Positions 9,601 through 19,263 of a DNA stretch of 64,000 nucleotides are shown piece by piece. This DNA is from Blastobasis lacticolella (taxonomy: Eukaryota > Arthropoda > Insecta > Lepidoptera > Blastobasidae): assembly GCA_905147135.1 (NCBI GenBank), contig LR990058.1:12251349-12315348 (forward strand), given 5' to 3'. The notes below the pieces were generated by a model. The model ran no database searches, was not told where the DNA came from, and was given only the letters and a program-made list of their open reading frames with translations. The position numbers and the translations under genes are program-made. The stretch's first letter is position 1. Each line of letters begins with the position of its first letter.

Positions 9601-12600
9601 CAATCTTGGTAGCGCTCCTCCCACTCTTGTAGGTGATCAGATGCTCGGATTTATTTTGGAAGAAGGTGTTCACAACGGCCAGATCGGCAGCCATACACGT
9701 CCGGAGAATTTCTTCCCCTTCAGCGTTACGGCTCCCAAAACCATAACCGCCATGAACACGGCCGAACTCCTCACACTTCTCAACCACATGACCGTTCAGA
9801 TCGCCACCCACAACAATACCCTGCGACAACGGGACGTTACGTAGTACTTCCCCGATTTGCTCCCAAAACAACGCCTTTTCCGCGTCGCTGCAACCGACTT
9901 GTGGAGCGTAGGTGGAGCACAACCATAATGCGGTCGCTTACACTTACAGAGGTAGGGCGATTCCTCTGCGCGTCGTATTGCGGCGACGCTCTATCTATGT
10001 TGGGTTTACGTGCTTGCCTTTCTATATTTTATTTTGGTGTTTAGCTTTTTATGTGCGGCGACTACCATCCGACTCACACAACCTGTTAAGGAAAAACCGG
10101 TTCGCCAGAGCCTCGTCCGTCCGTCAGCAGGGGGACCGCGGGCAGGTGAGGTTGGCTTGGGCCCATTAGATGGTGTTTGGGCTCCATACCCCCCCATCCG
10201 CTAATTTGTAATTGATTAAATTGTAATTGTAGTTTTAGTTGTAGCAGCAATACCAAAAACGTGTGAGTAAATTAGCTTAAAGCCCTGGTGTATCTGTATG
10301 AGTGTACCTATGTCATGTACCACAAACGAGATTGTCATACCCTAACATATCTATATAGTACCACTCATTCTGTAATTCGTTCAGTTCTGTGGGTACACTG
10401 TAACGATATAAGCAATGACAATTGTTTGCATACATTCCGAAGCATGGCCCATTAAGTACTAAGCACAGACACCATTTTTCTTTGATTTCTGTGGTATTAT
10501 GTAGCTGTAAATACGTAGGTACCTGATACATGAATAATACTTAAGTACTAACCCATGATTCATTATGAAAGATTCGCTTTGGTTGTTGACCCAAAGCGTC
10601 TTGGTTATCGTCAATGAAGTCAGCGACTGTTAACATGAAAGATTTACTATGTCTGGATATGGTTTCAAGGTCTGCAGTTATCATGAGTGGTACCGCTAGG
10701 AATGACCACATTAACATTTGAATTTTGCCCTTAAAAATGTCTATGTAATAGCCGCCAAAGAGCTGAAATGCAAGAGTAACAATTTGTTAGAATATCCGAA
10801 AACTCTACACTTGAATAGGTAGACACAGTCCACACCACGGTTGTTTCTCTTCCCATAATTTAATTTTCATATTATCCAATTCTCAAAATAGTCAAAATTA
10901 TAGACATGGCAAAACATAAGAAAATAAAAAACTTAAAATTGACATTAAAAATTATCACAAATAGTTCACACAAGTAGGACTTATAAAATTACGATATGGT
11001 GACGTTGAGAAAAAGTTGCATATTTTTCACAGATAAAAAGAAAACTGCAACTATTTGGCTGTTCGACTTTAAATTCTATGTTCTAAAACGACATATTTTT
11101 ACTTAAATAGGTTTATGGGATGTCAAAAAACATAATGAATATAAATTAAGACCGAAAGAGAGATGGCCCGCGGGCCGTAGTTTGTCCATTCCTGATCAAG
11201 TGCCTCGAGCTATCATTCCGAAACACTCCTTTTGCCTCTTACGCGCGAGAGCCAACGGCTTACGACAAGAGGATGCCGAAGACCGGGCAAAGTGGAGAAG
11301 GAAGGAAGTGAAGTGGAGTAGGAAAGCGGACCCTGGCAGAGGCCGGGATAAGCGCTAGGACGATGATGATGACTCCTTTGCCTCTTGCAAATTCATACAT
11401 TTACCGATTGAGGGTGGATAGGTACATGGCTAATATTTTACCGGGCCTGCATCGTTGAAATGTCCGGGACCCGCAACATGCCTTAAGCGCAAGCGGTCCT
11501 GGTTGTCGCCGTAAAAGTCCCATATTTCCATTAGGCCATTCGAGTCCATACTCTTATTTCCATCGTTATCATAACTCCGCCAAATGTTGCAGGTTTCAGC
11601 TACAAGGGTGTAGTTTACCTATAATTGAAGTAGTTGGATTAATATGTTTGTCGTATTCATTTTGTAACTAACTGTAAATTGAGGATAAAAATTACTGCGA
11701 AATAATGCCCGCGTCATATGTATGAGCATCGGTGACCGAGCGGTTGAGTATCCGACTCGTAAGCGAGAGGTACCGGGTTCGAATCCCGCTGCGGCTATGT
11801 ACCAATGATTTTTTTCTGAGTTATGTACATTAGTTGAATTCTAACCGATGCTCTTACGGTGAGGAAAATCATCGTGTAAATTCAGGAAACTGAATTTGTA
11901 ACCATGATACAATCTGGTCAGGTTCCCCTGGTAGCAGGGTCACGGAGGTCAGATGGTAGTCGCTCCACTGTAATTACCTGATCGCCAAATTCTGGATCAC
12001 GGTCAATGCCCTCATACTCGACAGCGCAACCGGGACATTAACGCCAACATTAATATTTTTAATTTTTAATGCCCGCGTCATTTGACCGCCATCTCGTCTG
12101 TCAGCGAGGCGTCAACACGGAATATGACACTCCAGAAATAAGGTGAAGGTGTCCAGATTATTGTGCAACCAACACAGCGGCAATAAATAAATGACAAAAA
12201 AATTTCCATTCGCATTAGAAATTCCAACAATAGCTATTCGTGCGGGTAGTTGTACATCCACATCGTAAGGGTGGAGCAACTTCCGTTGAAGGGAATTAGG
12301 AAATTGGTCCTTACCCCCTCTCCGCTGGTGAGCGAAGGCCAGCCGCAGGAGTATAGCATCGGTCGCCCGGTTTTATTCAAATAGGAACCAAAACGCGGAA
12401 AAGCTAAAAAGTTATAAGTACATTATTAGACATAGGAAACTCGCGGTTCTTAGGTAGGTTTCAATTTCAAAATGATTTTTGAAGCAATGTTTTTGAGAAA
12501 TTATCTAAGATTTTCCTTCATTATTTAGAATTTTAGTGGCTACTGAAGCATTAATTTATGCTACATGATTGTAATCTCAGTCTTCTCCGTATCCTAGTCA

Positions 12601-15600
12601 CACGTGGCCCTTTGATAATTTTAGAATTTAAAATTTTGAATATTTTTTGTATTTTTTTATGAATGTCAACTTTGGAAAATCGATTTTTTTTTATTACAGA
12701 TAATATTAATCACACACGAATTTTCATTTCGTCTACATTATGACAAAATGCGTAGCAATTTCATTATTTTAACCACATCAGTGGAATAAGATGTAGTTGG
12801 ACGTGAAATTACTTTTGGTATTTTACATTATAGGAAAGCCCGATTTGGTAAGTTATTCCTTATAGTTTTTGGGGATAGATTGAGGTTTGCCTGGAACTGC
12901 CTGGAGGTGGCCTAGAACGGGTAGGTTTCGCGCGAAGTGATTTGATTTGATTGACAAAAAATATCTAGAAATGTGGTCAATATCTTAGCTTGATTTAGTT
13001 TATAAGATTTATTGTTTATTAAACTTGAAAATAAAACACTATTTTAAAGCATTTTCTATCAAATATTTTATAAATAGAAGAAATAAGAAACCTCTAAAAA
13101 ACCCCGTTTTGCCCCGCATATGAGCCTAAAACGGGTATCTGATTAGGGTAGGCGTCATAATTTTTAGGATAGGTAAATCAAACTTAAAATCTAACAACTA
13201 GGAAAAAATACTTTACCTACCGACTATAGTTTATCATTTCGACTGTAAGCATTTAACATTTTGTTTACCTACTGTTAAATTGCAAACTTAAAAACCTCAA
13301 CCACCTAACGAAATCAACCTTTCTATTGATGTAATATTAATAGCTACAGGAATTGTGGTACCTATACTCCTTTGGGGTATTTTTACAATATAGATTGAAA
13401 TAACAAATTCTTCATGTGATCCATTTTGTATTAAATTTTTCATACAAAACCATACCCGTGTTTGCCTAATAGCACATATTTTTGTAAAGTAATTAAAGAC
13501 TTCAAAATGAAAGGTAATCCGATATAACTCTTAATTAACTATTTGCTAATTATAAAGGTTTTCGACTAATCAAGGAACACATATCTTAATATTTTTGAAG
13601 AAAAGTACTACAAAACTTTCGTTAAACATACGTTCGCCATTAAGCGGCTCCGGTGCCCGAGCAAAACGGATCGAAACTCGTCATCATTCGGCTACTCTCG
13701 GAACATGCACTCGTCGGCACTACTTATTGACATGGCAGCGTACGAGCGCTCTTCCGCTTTAGGCGGGCCACCCGTTTTAGGCCACCTTCCCCTTTGATCT
13801 GTTTTTCTGACTTGTCTTATTTGGTGAACAAACAATGCCCAAAATCACGACTTGCCGTATCAATCACGCTACGTATATTGTGTATACGTAGAAAGTGTCT
13901 TGAATTATACAAGAAATACATAGAATGTGAATTTCAACTAATACTGCTGCACATTATCCATTTAAATACATAATTTCCTGAACCAAATAGGACAAGTCAG
14001 TTTGGGCATATTATACATAATAATTTTAAAATCAAGAATAAAAGTCTAAAATGACGAATTTATATTTATTTATGATTGTAAACTTGTGTTGATAAACTAA
14101 TACATAAATTTGTAAATAGGGAAAAAAGGATGATGCGTATGGCAATCACGCATATATATAAAATTGCGGTCATTTTCATACTACATTCAAGAGCCAGGGA
14201 TTTTGTTTTTGTTTGAATTCTGCGATTTTTTCACTCAAATCACTAGTTTATTAAAAACTATTTAAGATAAAGTTTTTGGTTTTATTTTCCTAAGTTACGT
14301 TTCACTACCTAAAAACCCGATAACTTGCGTGCGGATAACCCCAACTAAGCCTAAACGAGTAAAAAACCTAATTTATTCGTGAGTTAGCCAGTCAACACTA
14401 CTGATTTGTCGGCCGCGTTATGATCATCGGTGTTCTTATGTTGAAGTTGTTTTAGATTTTTTTTCATTTCTATTATATTAGAAATATTTTAGAACGGAAC
14501 AATGGACCGGTTAGTTGTCTAATCGAAAAACCAACTTTAGGATTTCATATCTGCCTGGTCTTTCTTCTGTACTATGAGATAAATAGATGAGTGTATGTAT
14601 AGTATAGTATCGTATCAACAGAAGGTTGACACTGGTTGTAATTAAACTATAAACCTAATAGAATAAACAAATAATTGGTTTTAGTTAAAAGGTTACCTTG
14701 GCTTACTGAATCGAGTAAACAATAATTCCAAGAGTCTCAAAGACTCCTAGATACCTAGATACATACCAATTTCACATTCTTCTTCCATATAACAAATGTC
14801 TGCATCTACATAGTCCACGCCCCACTCGGCGAAGGTTTTGGCGTCGAGTTCTCCGAACTGCCCGACACCGGGGTATCCTAGACAAGTTTTCGCGCCCAGG
14901 CTTTGGTAGAGGCCGAATTTCAGACCCAAGCTGTGCACCTGTAAAAGGTGCGTAGGTATTTATTTAGCTAGAAAACATCGTGATGACACGAACTTGGAGC
15001 ATTAAATTCTTTCATTAACCATACAGTCTCTAAGGCTACACCCAATCATGCTCGCGTACATCGGGCACCGACATCTCGTGGACACGGTCTTCGAGCAGTG
15101 CTTAATATCGACAGGTATAGTTGTCCAGTTTTGATTTTGAGTTGAATTGAACGCCAAGAATAGTGCGCGGCGATTGAAGGCGAAGGCTATTGGCCGTGTG
15201 GTGTCCGGCAGAGTAGAATAGCACCAACCCATTACACTCGTGGGTGTCATACATTGCGACTAATGTTTTCGAGGAAAAACATCTAGAGTCTCTTTAGACT
15301 GGAAAATGGGCAGCAGCGTTTTCCATTGTTATATTGTAAACACTGCTATCTCCAACCCGCATGCCGAGCGTGGAGAGTATGTCAATAATTTCCCCTTTCG
15401 TGGGAGAGGTCCTAAGTTCTGCAGTGGATTGATATACATGCACCATGTAATGTTTTTATTACTTATTGGTGGTATATGTGAAGCAACTCTTTCTTTACAG
15501 ATTATTCAAGTCAGGGGAAAAACTCGCTAGCAAGCACCACGTCCATTCCTTAAGAATTAGAAGCGTTAAAGCCAAGTATATATCCACGATCAGGATGGAA

Positions 15601-16329
15601 AAGACTGAAGGGCATATGTCCAAAGTTGGACGGCGAAATGTTGATGAAGAAGAAGAAGAAGAACAAATATTTACGTAATCAGCCAGCGCTTTGATTCCGC
15701 TGGGAAACCGTTTGGGGTCTGCTTGGAGACGGCCGTCGGCGGCCCGGGTCCTCGCCGGCCAGCCGTCGTGGAGGACTACGTACTCGTAGCCATATCGCAG
15801 GTACTCGCCTGCCAGCGCGTCCGCCATCCTCTTGATAAAGTTCTCACTGTCGCAGACATAACGAAATGAGAGAGATGAGAAAATTGACGAACCCTAAATG
15901 AAAGCACATTTTTTGTCTAAATCTGAATGCGGTACAATCAGTATCAGATTTCGGGGATTGGGAAATTCCATTCGTCGTATGGTCGAGGTAAAAATGATAA
16001 CCTGGAAATTAAGTCTAAGATTTACAATTCCTATAAACGTAGTTCCAGTAAAATCTAATATCGGTAACCGAAACTATCGGATAATCCAAAATAATTTCAT
16101 ATCCGTAACCGGTATAATTATTGCTATATTTATATCCAGATCCGAAATTGCTTATTTATAACATATTTACTTAATATACTTACGTTAAACAGTCTATCGG
16201 AGACTCTTCGCAATCGGTTTCCTTAAATAACTTCGATGTCCAACCCATGGGTGGAGTCAGCGCCAGCCCGTTGTTCAGCGCGCACGCCGTCGCTAGCACC
16301 GCCAGCGCCGCCACGCACCGCAATAGCAT
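3691..16329 (-). CDS. GH27 family gene B1: divergent alpha-galactosidase/NAGA-like protein, probable pseudoenzyme
   Basis: Nine coding exons: 16184-16329, 15675-15846, 14767-14938, 12315-12403, 11442-11618, 10553-10762, 10349-10504 (end by alignment), 5305-5383, 3691-3881. Apart from exon 7's end, all junctions are GT-AG and in phase. The predicted protein is 463 aa if exon 7 joins exon 8 in phase. It starts with a signal peptide and the GH27 signature (LTPPMGW). The substrate site is eroded: human-NAGA-like D78 is H75, the KxDGC box reads DADIC (D153 kept, lysine and glycine lost), the acid/base region RNYDD reads RSYDND (N or D depending on the gap), and NDPD reads NDAG. NQDALG is kept. Exon 9 adds a 62-residue acidic tail with NPPPYS and EYDEDYEFEE. 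The homologous exon 7 donor is AT rather than GT; read-through stops at 10313, giving 385 aa. A poly(A) signal lies at 3563-3568. The family is certain; loss of activity is inferred. Confidence 0.85.
3888..4895 (-). mobile_element. 5'-truncated non-LTR retrotransposon in intron 8 of B1
   Basis: The minus frame 4895-4317 encodes an RT C-terminal region (ITSWGGAPKTKLLTLERAQR). It is followed by a 3' UTR and a (TTTA)n tail at 3888-3912. It is in the same orientation as the host gene. The tail ends only a few bases before the exon 9 acceptor (CTACAG at 3882-3887), so it supplies most of the pyrimidine-rich tract. Shared with unit II, hence older than the duplication. Confidence 0.75.
5423..5697 (+). 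repeat. tRNA-derived SINE in intron 7 of B1
   Basis: The head has RNA polymerase III promoter boxes: box A TGGCCGAGTGG and box B GGTTCGAATCC. A body common to the other copies follows (GTCAGGTTCCCCTAGTAGCA, GTCGCTCCACTGTAATTACC). The ends do not pair into an acceptor stem, so it is not a tRNA gene. Same family as 11724-12042, 18268-18577 and 23706-23950. Confidence 0.85.
5772..6150 (-). pseudogene. Reverse transcriptase C-terminal fragment in intron 7 of B1
   Basis: Minus frames spell KLGVLNKAKQCYKAQVRP and then YCSHLWAGSPQYKLLPLDFI, a hallmark of Jockey/CR1-type RT C termini, and HLEGKAKLA slightly upstream in another frame. Frameshifts and truncation show it is dead. The unit II copy is at 35711-36089. 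Confidence 0.75.
6160..8284. other. Part of intron 7 of B1 without a recognised gene
   Basis: Contains a frame at 6919-6608 (minus, 103 codons, not recognised), a locally duplicated AT-rich block at 7280-7378 (ATTATTAGACTCAGCAAAAG occurs twice), and a CT-rich low-complexity run at 7676-7780. No coding exon was found. The counterpart is 36099-38223. Confidence 0.5.
7676..7780. repeat. CT-rich low-complexity tract
   Basis: Runs of CCTACCCCTACCC and CCCTACACCC on the plus strand. It is irregular, so it is not the insect telomere repeat. Counterpart 37615-37719. Confidence 0.7.
8301..10193 (-). mobile_element. RTE-type non-LTR retrotransposon in intron 7 of B1, internally deleted
   Basis: Flanked by a perfect 16-bp target duplication CCATCCGCTAATTTGT (8285-8300 and 10194-10209). 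The 3' end is a (GAT)n tail at 8301-8318. The minus strand encodes an endonuclease half (SAYAPQVGCSDAEKALFW, GGDLNGHVV, TKIDYFLTRR) and an RT half (AVGPDGVPIEAW, WRLSIITPVFKGKG, QKAFDCVPREMIWWALRS). The 5' UTR is joined directly to the middle of the endonuclease, and most of the RT core with the FADD box is missing. A 37-bp deletion near 9913 is specific to unit I. Confidence 0.9.
11230..11375 (+). repeat. RTE-like retrotransposon 3' tail between exons 5 and 6 of B1
   Basis: The plus frame reads QEDAEDRAKWRRKEVKWSRK then ADPGRGRDKR, and ends in GATGATGATGA. This is a typical RTE 3' tail. The unit II copy is at 41066-41211. Confidence 0.65.
11724..12042 (+). repeat. tRNA-derived SINE in intron 4 of B1
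   Basis: Box A TGACCGAGCGG and box B GGTTCGAATCC, with the family body GGTCAGGTTCCCCTGGTAGC and end GGGACATTAACG. The unit II copy is at 41560-41878. Confidence 0.85.
12404..14766. other. Intron 3 of B1, no recognised gene
   Basis: AT-rich and short of recognisable elements. One inverted repeat pair is visible: 13807-13825 and 13982-14000, complementary at 18 of 19 bases (19 of 19 in unit II). Counterpart 42219-44561. Confidence 0.6.
15170..15440 (+). repeat. Interspersed repeat related to 25752-25986
   Basis: Shares CTATCTCCAACCCGC, GAGCGTGGAGA and CCCCTTTCGTGGGAGAGG with the better preserved copy at 25752-25986. It lies in intron 2 of B1. The unit II copy is at 44965-45235. Confidence 0.6.
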
Positions 16330-16345
16330 TTTGGATGAGATCTAC

Positions 16346-16374
16346 GGAATGAGATACATCAGCGTCCATTTAAA
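16346..16374 (-). promoter_or_regulatory. Candidate core promoter of gene B1
   Basis: On the minus strand a TATA-like TTTAAAT (16374-16368) is followed by TCATTC (16352-16347), a perfect match to the arthropod initiator consensus. This puts a start near 16350, 21 bases before the ATG at 16329. The TATA-like box is slightly close to the initiator. The same sequence occurs upstream of B2 (about 46142-46170). The call rests on motifs and position only. Confidence 0.4.
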
Positions 16375-16399
16375 GGCGGTCCAAAATCAATCCATAAGC

Positions 16400-16528
16400 A
16401 CCGGCACCGCCGATCTGCAATCGCATGATCCCACCTCTCTGGAATGACGTCACAACATGCGATTCGGATATTCTGTGACGTCATTCCAGAGGGTGGTATC
16501 ATGCGATTGGAGATCGGCAGTACCGTTC
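16400..16528. repeat. About 128-bp imperfect hairpin with two CRE palindromes in the B1 promoter
   Basis: Two arms of roughly 55-60 bases are reverse complements: the left begins ACCGGCACCGCCGATCTGC and the right ends GCAGTACCGTT. The innermost 18 bases (CTCTGGAATGACGTCACA and its complement) match perfectly. Each arm carries TGACGTCA (16445-16452 and 16476-16483), the consensus CREB/ATF site, about 100 and 130 bases upstream of the predicted start. It may be a small foldback element that brought regulatory sites with it. Confidence 0.8.
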
Positions 16529-18267
16529 CGGGTCAAGGTCAACAAGTCTCGGCAAACGTTTTGTCAAAAGTTTTTCTGTGTCAAGTCTAAGGAGTCTACC
16601 TGGGTGAGTACAGGTCCACCCCGCCTTATCTATAATACTAATCAGGGAGAGCGCACCTGCGGTTCTGTATTTTTGTTGCCTGTAACGTGAATACATGAAT
16701 CGTAGGCGTTATGGGTGTAGCGACATCTATCGCTCCACTAGGGAAACTCAACGATACTCACATTACGAGTACACGAACACAAGGTTGGCAAGCATCTGCA
16801 CATAGATGGCGCTAACAATCCTACATCGCGCTAGAGAAATGTGCCAACTTCCACGGCATACTGTCGGACCCTTGGTCCCCTCGTCACAACACCCGGCCAG
16901 GTGGGTAATTACCCTTTTCTACCTTCTCACCATCTTCGCTTACCAACATCGGCGGCTACCATTATCCTGCACCGCCAAATGGGCAAATGTTACCACTTAT
17001 AATAGGTGGGCTGTCTGCTCGTTTGTCAATGCGTAGAATAAAAAAGGTACAACAGCCCTACCTACCCTACAAGGTACATACCTACAACTCTGCGAATAAC
17101 AAGGTTTGCAATTTCTGCAATAAGTATTCTGGCAGGTCGGTCAGGTCCTTTACAATTGCTAAACAGCAAGGGCCCTTGATTTTTATGAGAAGCCATTTTT
17201 TTTTCTTCGAATTCAGTAAACTAAAGGAATAACATCTTTAACAGATAGATGGGTAAGTAAATAGGTAAAAAAGCTTGACTACTTACTTGTTTCATAATGT
17301 ATCGTAAAAATACTAATGAACCGCAACTATTCCAGTAACTTACCTATATTTATGCAGCAAACAATTTAAAATTGTATGGAAGGCGATTAAAATTACATTC
17401 CTAGGTCAAGTCATAAATTGGTCGGCAAAAGAATTCCTTTCTGCAGCATTGCTACTAGAATTCTCAATTTCGAGAATCCTAGGTATTCAACAATAATGCA
17501 GCTATGCAGATTTACCTACTGTTTTGACTGCATGTTTTACGGCAAATAACTTACCTAATAATAGTACCCATCTAAAGACCCCGTTTATAATTAATTACCA
17601 ACACACACAGAAAAAACAATCCTTCGAGCTGTTCGAAATGATCGATTTAAATCAATTTAGCTTGCGAATATGTGTGTGTATTGCATGTATCTATGTTTAC
17701 TTATAGGTATTCAAATTCCTTTTAGGTACTTAATAGTAAAAATAACAGAGTATCACTCTTATTCTGTGCCTCGGTAAGTATCTCTGGTGGCGTCGAAGAC
17801 AGCACTTAAGTGGGTACGAGTACCTACAGAATATTCGCGGAAATATTCCTTTATCCGCGCGCTGTGCCTTTTTCTTTATTTTGACACAGATGGAAGAAAA
17901 GCGATATCAAGAGCGTCATAGCTCCAGCTAAACCTTAAAAATGTGAATAACTGTATCGCACTGTGAACATTTCAAATAAAAGTGAATGGTCAAGTCTTGT
18001 AACCTCTATGAAAAAGTTATCAGATCTCACGCAGAGCCAAACCTCTACAAAACCAAGTTAAAAGCCTAATTGCAAAATACTTACGCTCGCTCCATAATTG
18101 TTTCTTTTATTTTCAGCTTTTAAAAGCCAAATGCCAAAAAATCCAAATCATAGTTGGGACCAACTATGTTATTTTTAGTTAATTTTGAAACGATTTCTAA
18201 ACAAGATGCCGTAAATTTTGTGGTCGCCGTTATCTCTCATGCATCATAAATCATCTAGGTATTACTG
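16529..18267. other. Intergenic DNA between B1 and A1, left part
   Basis: No exon was found. Contains a repeat fragment near 16875-16985 (ACACCCGGCCAGGTGGGTAA) that recurs inverted near 26510-26590, then AT-rich DNA. Unit II (46325-48096) has small extra insertions near 46609 and 46666. Confidence 0.5.
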
Positions 18268-18577
18268 TCCCGGTTAATGGGCCTAGAATTCGCCTTGACC
18301 ATGACCCAGGACTTGGCAGATCAGGTGAAACGACTGCCATCAGACCCCCATGCCCTTGATACTATCGGACCCTGACCAGATTGGGTCATGGTTACAAATT
18401 CAGGCTCAATGTGCAGGTTTCATAACGATGTTTTCCTTCACCGTAAGAGCATTGGTTAGTACATATTCAACTTATGCACATAAAAACACAGAAAAGAGAC
18501 GGCGGCTGTGGGATTCGAACCCCGTTACTTTCGCTTACGAGTCGGACCCTCTCACCACTAGGCCACGACGCTCCTCG
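18268..18577 (-). repeat. tRNA-derived SINE between B1 and A1
   Basis: The minus strand begins GGAGCGTCGTGGCCTAGTGG (box A) with box B GGTTCGAATCC and the body shared with the other SINE copies. The ends do not form a tRNA acceptor stem. Confidence 0.85.
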
Positions 18578-19263
18578 TCATAATTTTTCGAAATTCGTAC
18601 TTAAAATGTAAAGCGATATCTATCAAATCTTTTAGTTGAGCGATGAGAGTGTCGGTAGCAGGGTCAATCGCGCTGCCGTGTCGTGAGCCTGTGTGGTTAT
18701 CAAAAGTTGGTAACGTAAATTAATGATAAGAACAATTCCTTTATGCTCTATTCGCCTTCAATAGCTGCGGCCTGAGTATATCGGCCCCGAGAGGTTCATT
18801 GCCCAGGGGCCCCGACGACTACGCGGAGACTGAGCGGGCGCTGCGCGATTGTCTACAAATAATAAAATTAGCTTTCTATCATTAGTATCGAAATCAAAAT
18901 TGCATAAACAACTGAAACAAAAAAATGAAGAAAACTGTGTGTATGAAACAAGCATTTCTTGGAAATAACAAATCCTATTTGAATGAAACTTTGTAGGTAT
19001 AATAATAACATTTATGGCGATAATGACCCTCTTCATAAAATTACACCTGGGTATAGAGGCAAAGTCAAGTTAAAATGTAGTTGTAGGATCACACACTAGA
19101 CATCGAATAATGCGCAGCTTTAGGAAGGAATGAAGGGTCAGTTAAATAAACGGCTAGTTAGGTTACATAAATTTCAATGTATTTCATTAACTCAGAACCC
19201 GTCATAACAGAATTTAAGATATAATAATCCGAATCCGGAGAAGACGAATCTGGATAATCTTGA

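Noticed and set aside
15640..15665. Poly-glutamate coding run on the plus strand
   Set aside because: A GAA microsatellite in intron 2 of B1 next to the exon 2 donor; no gene context on that strand.
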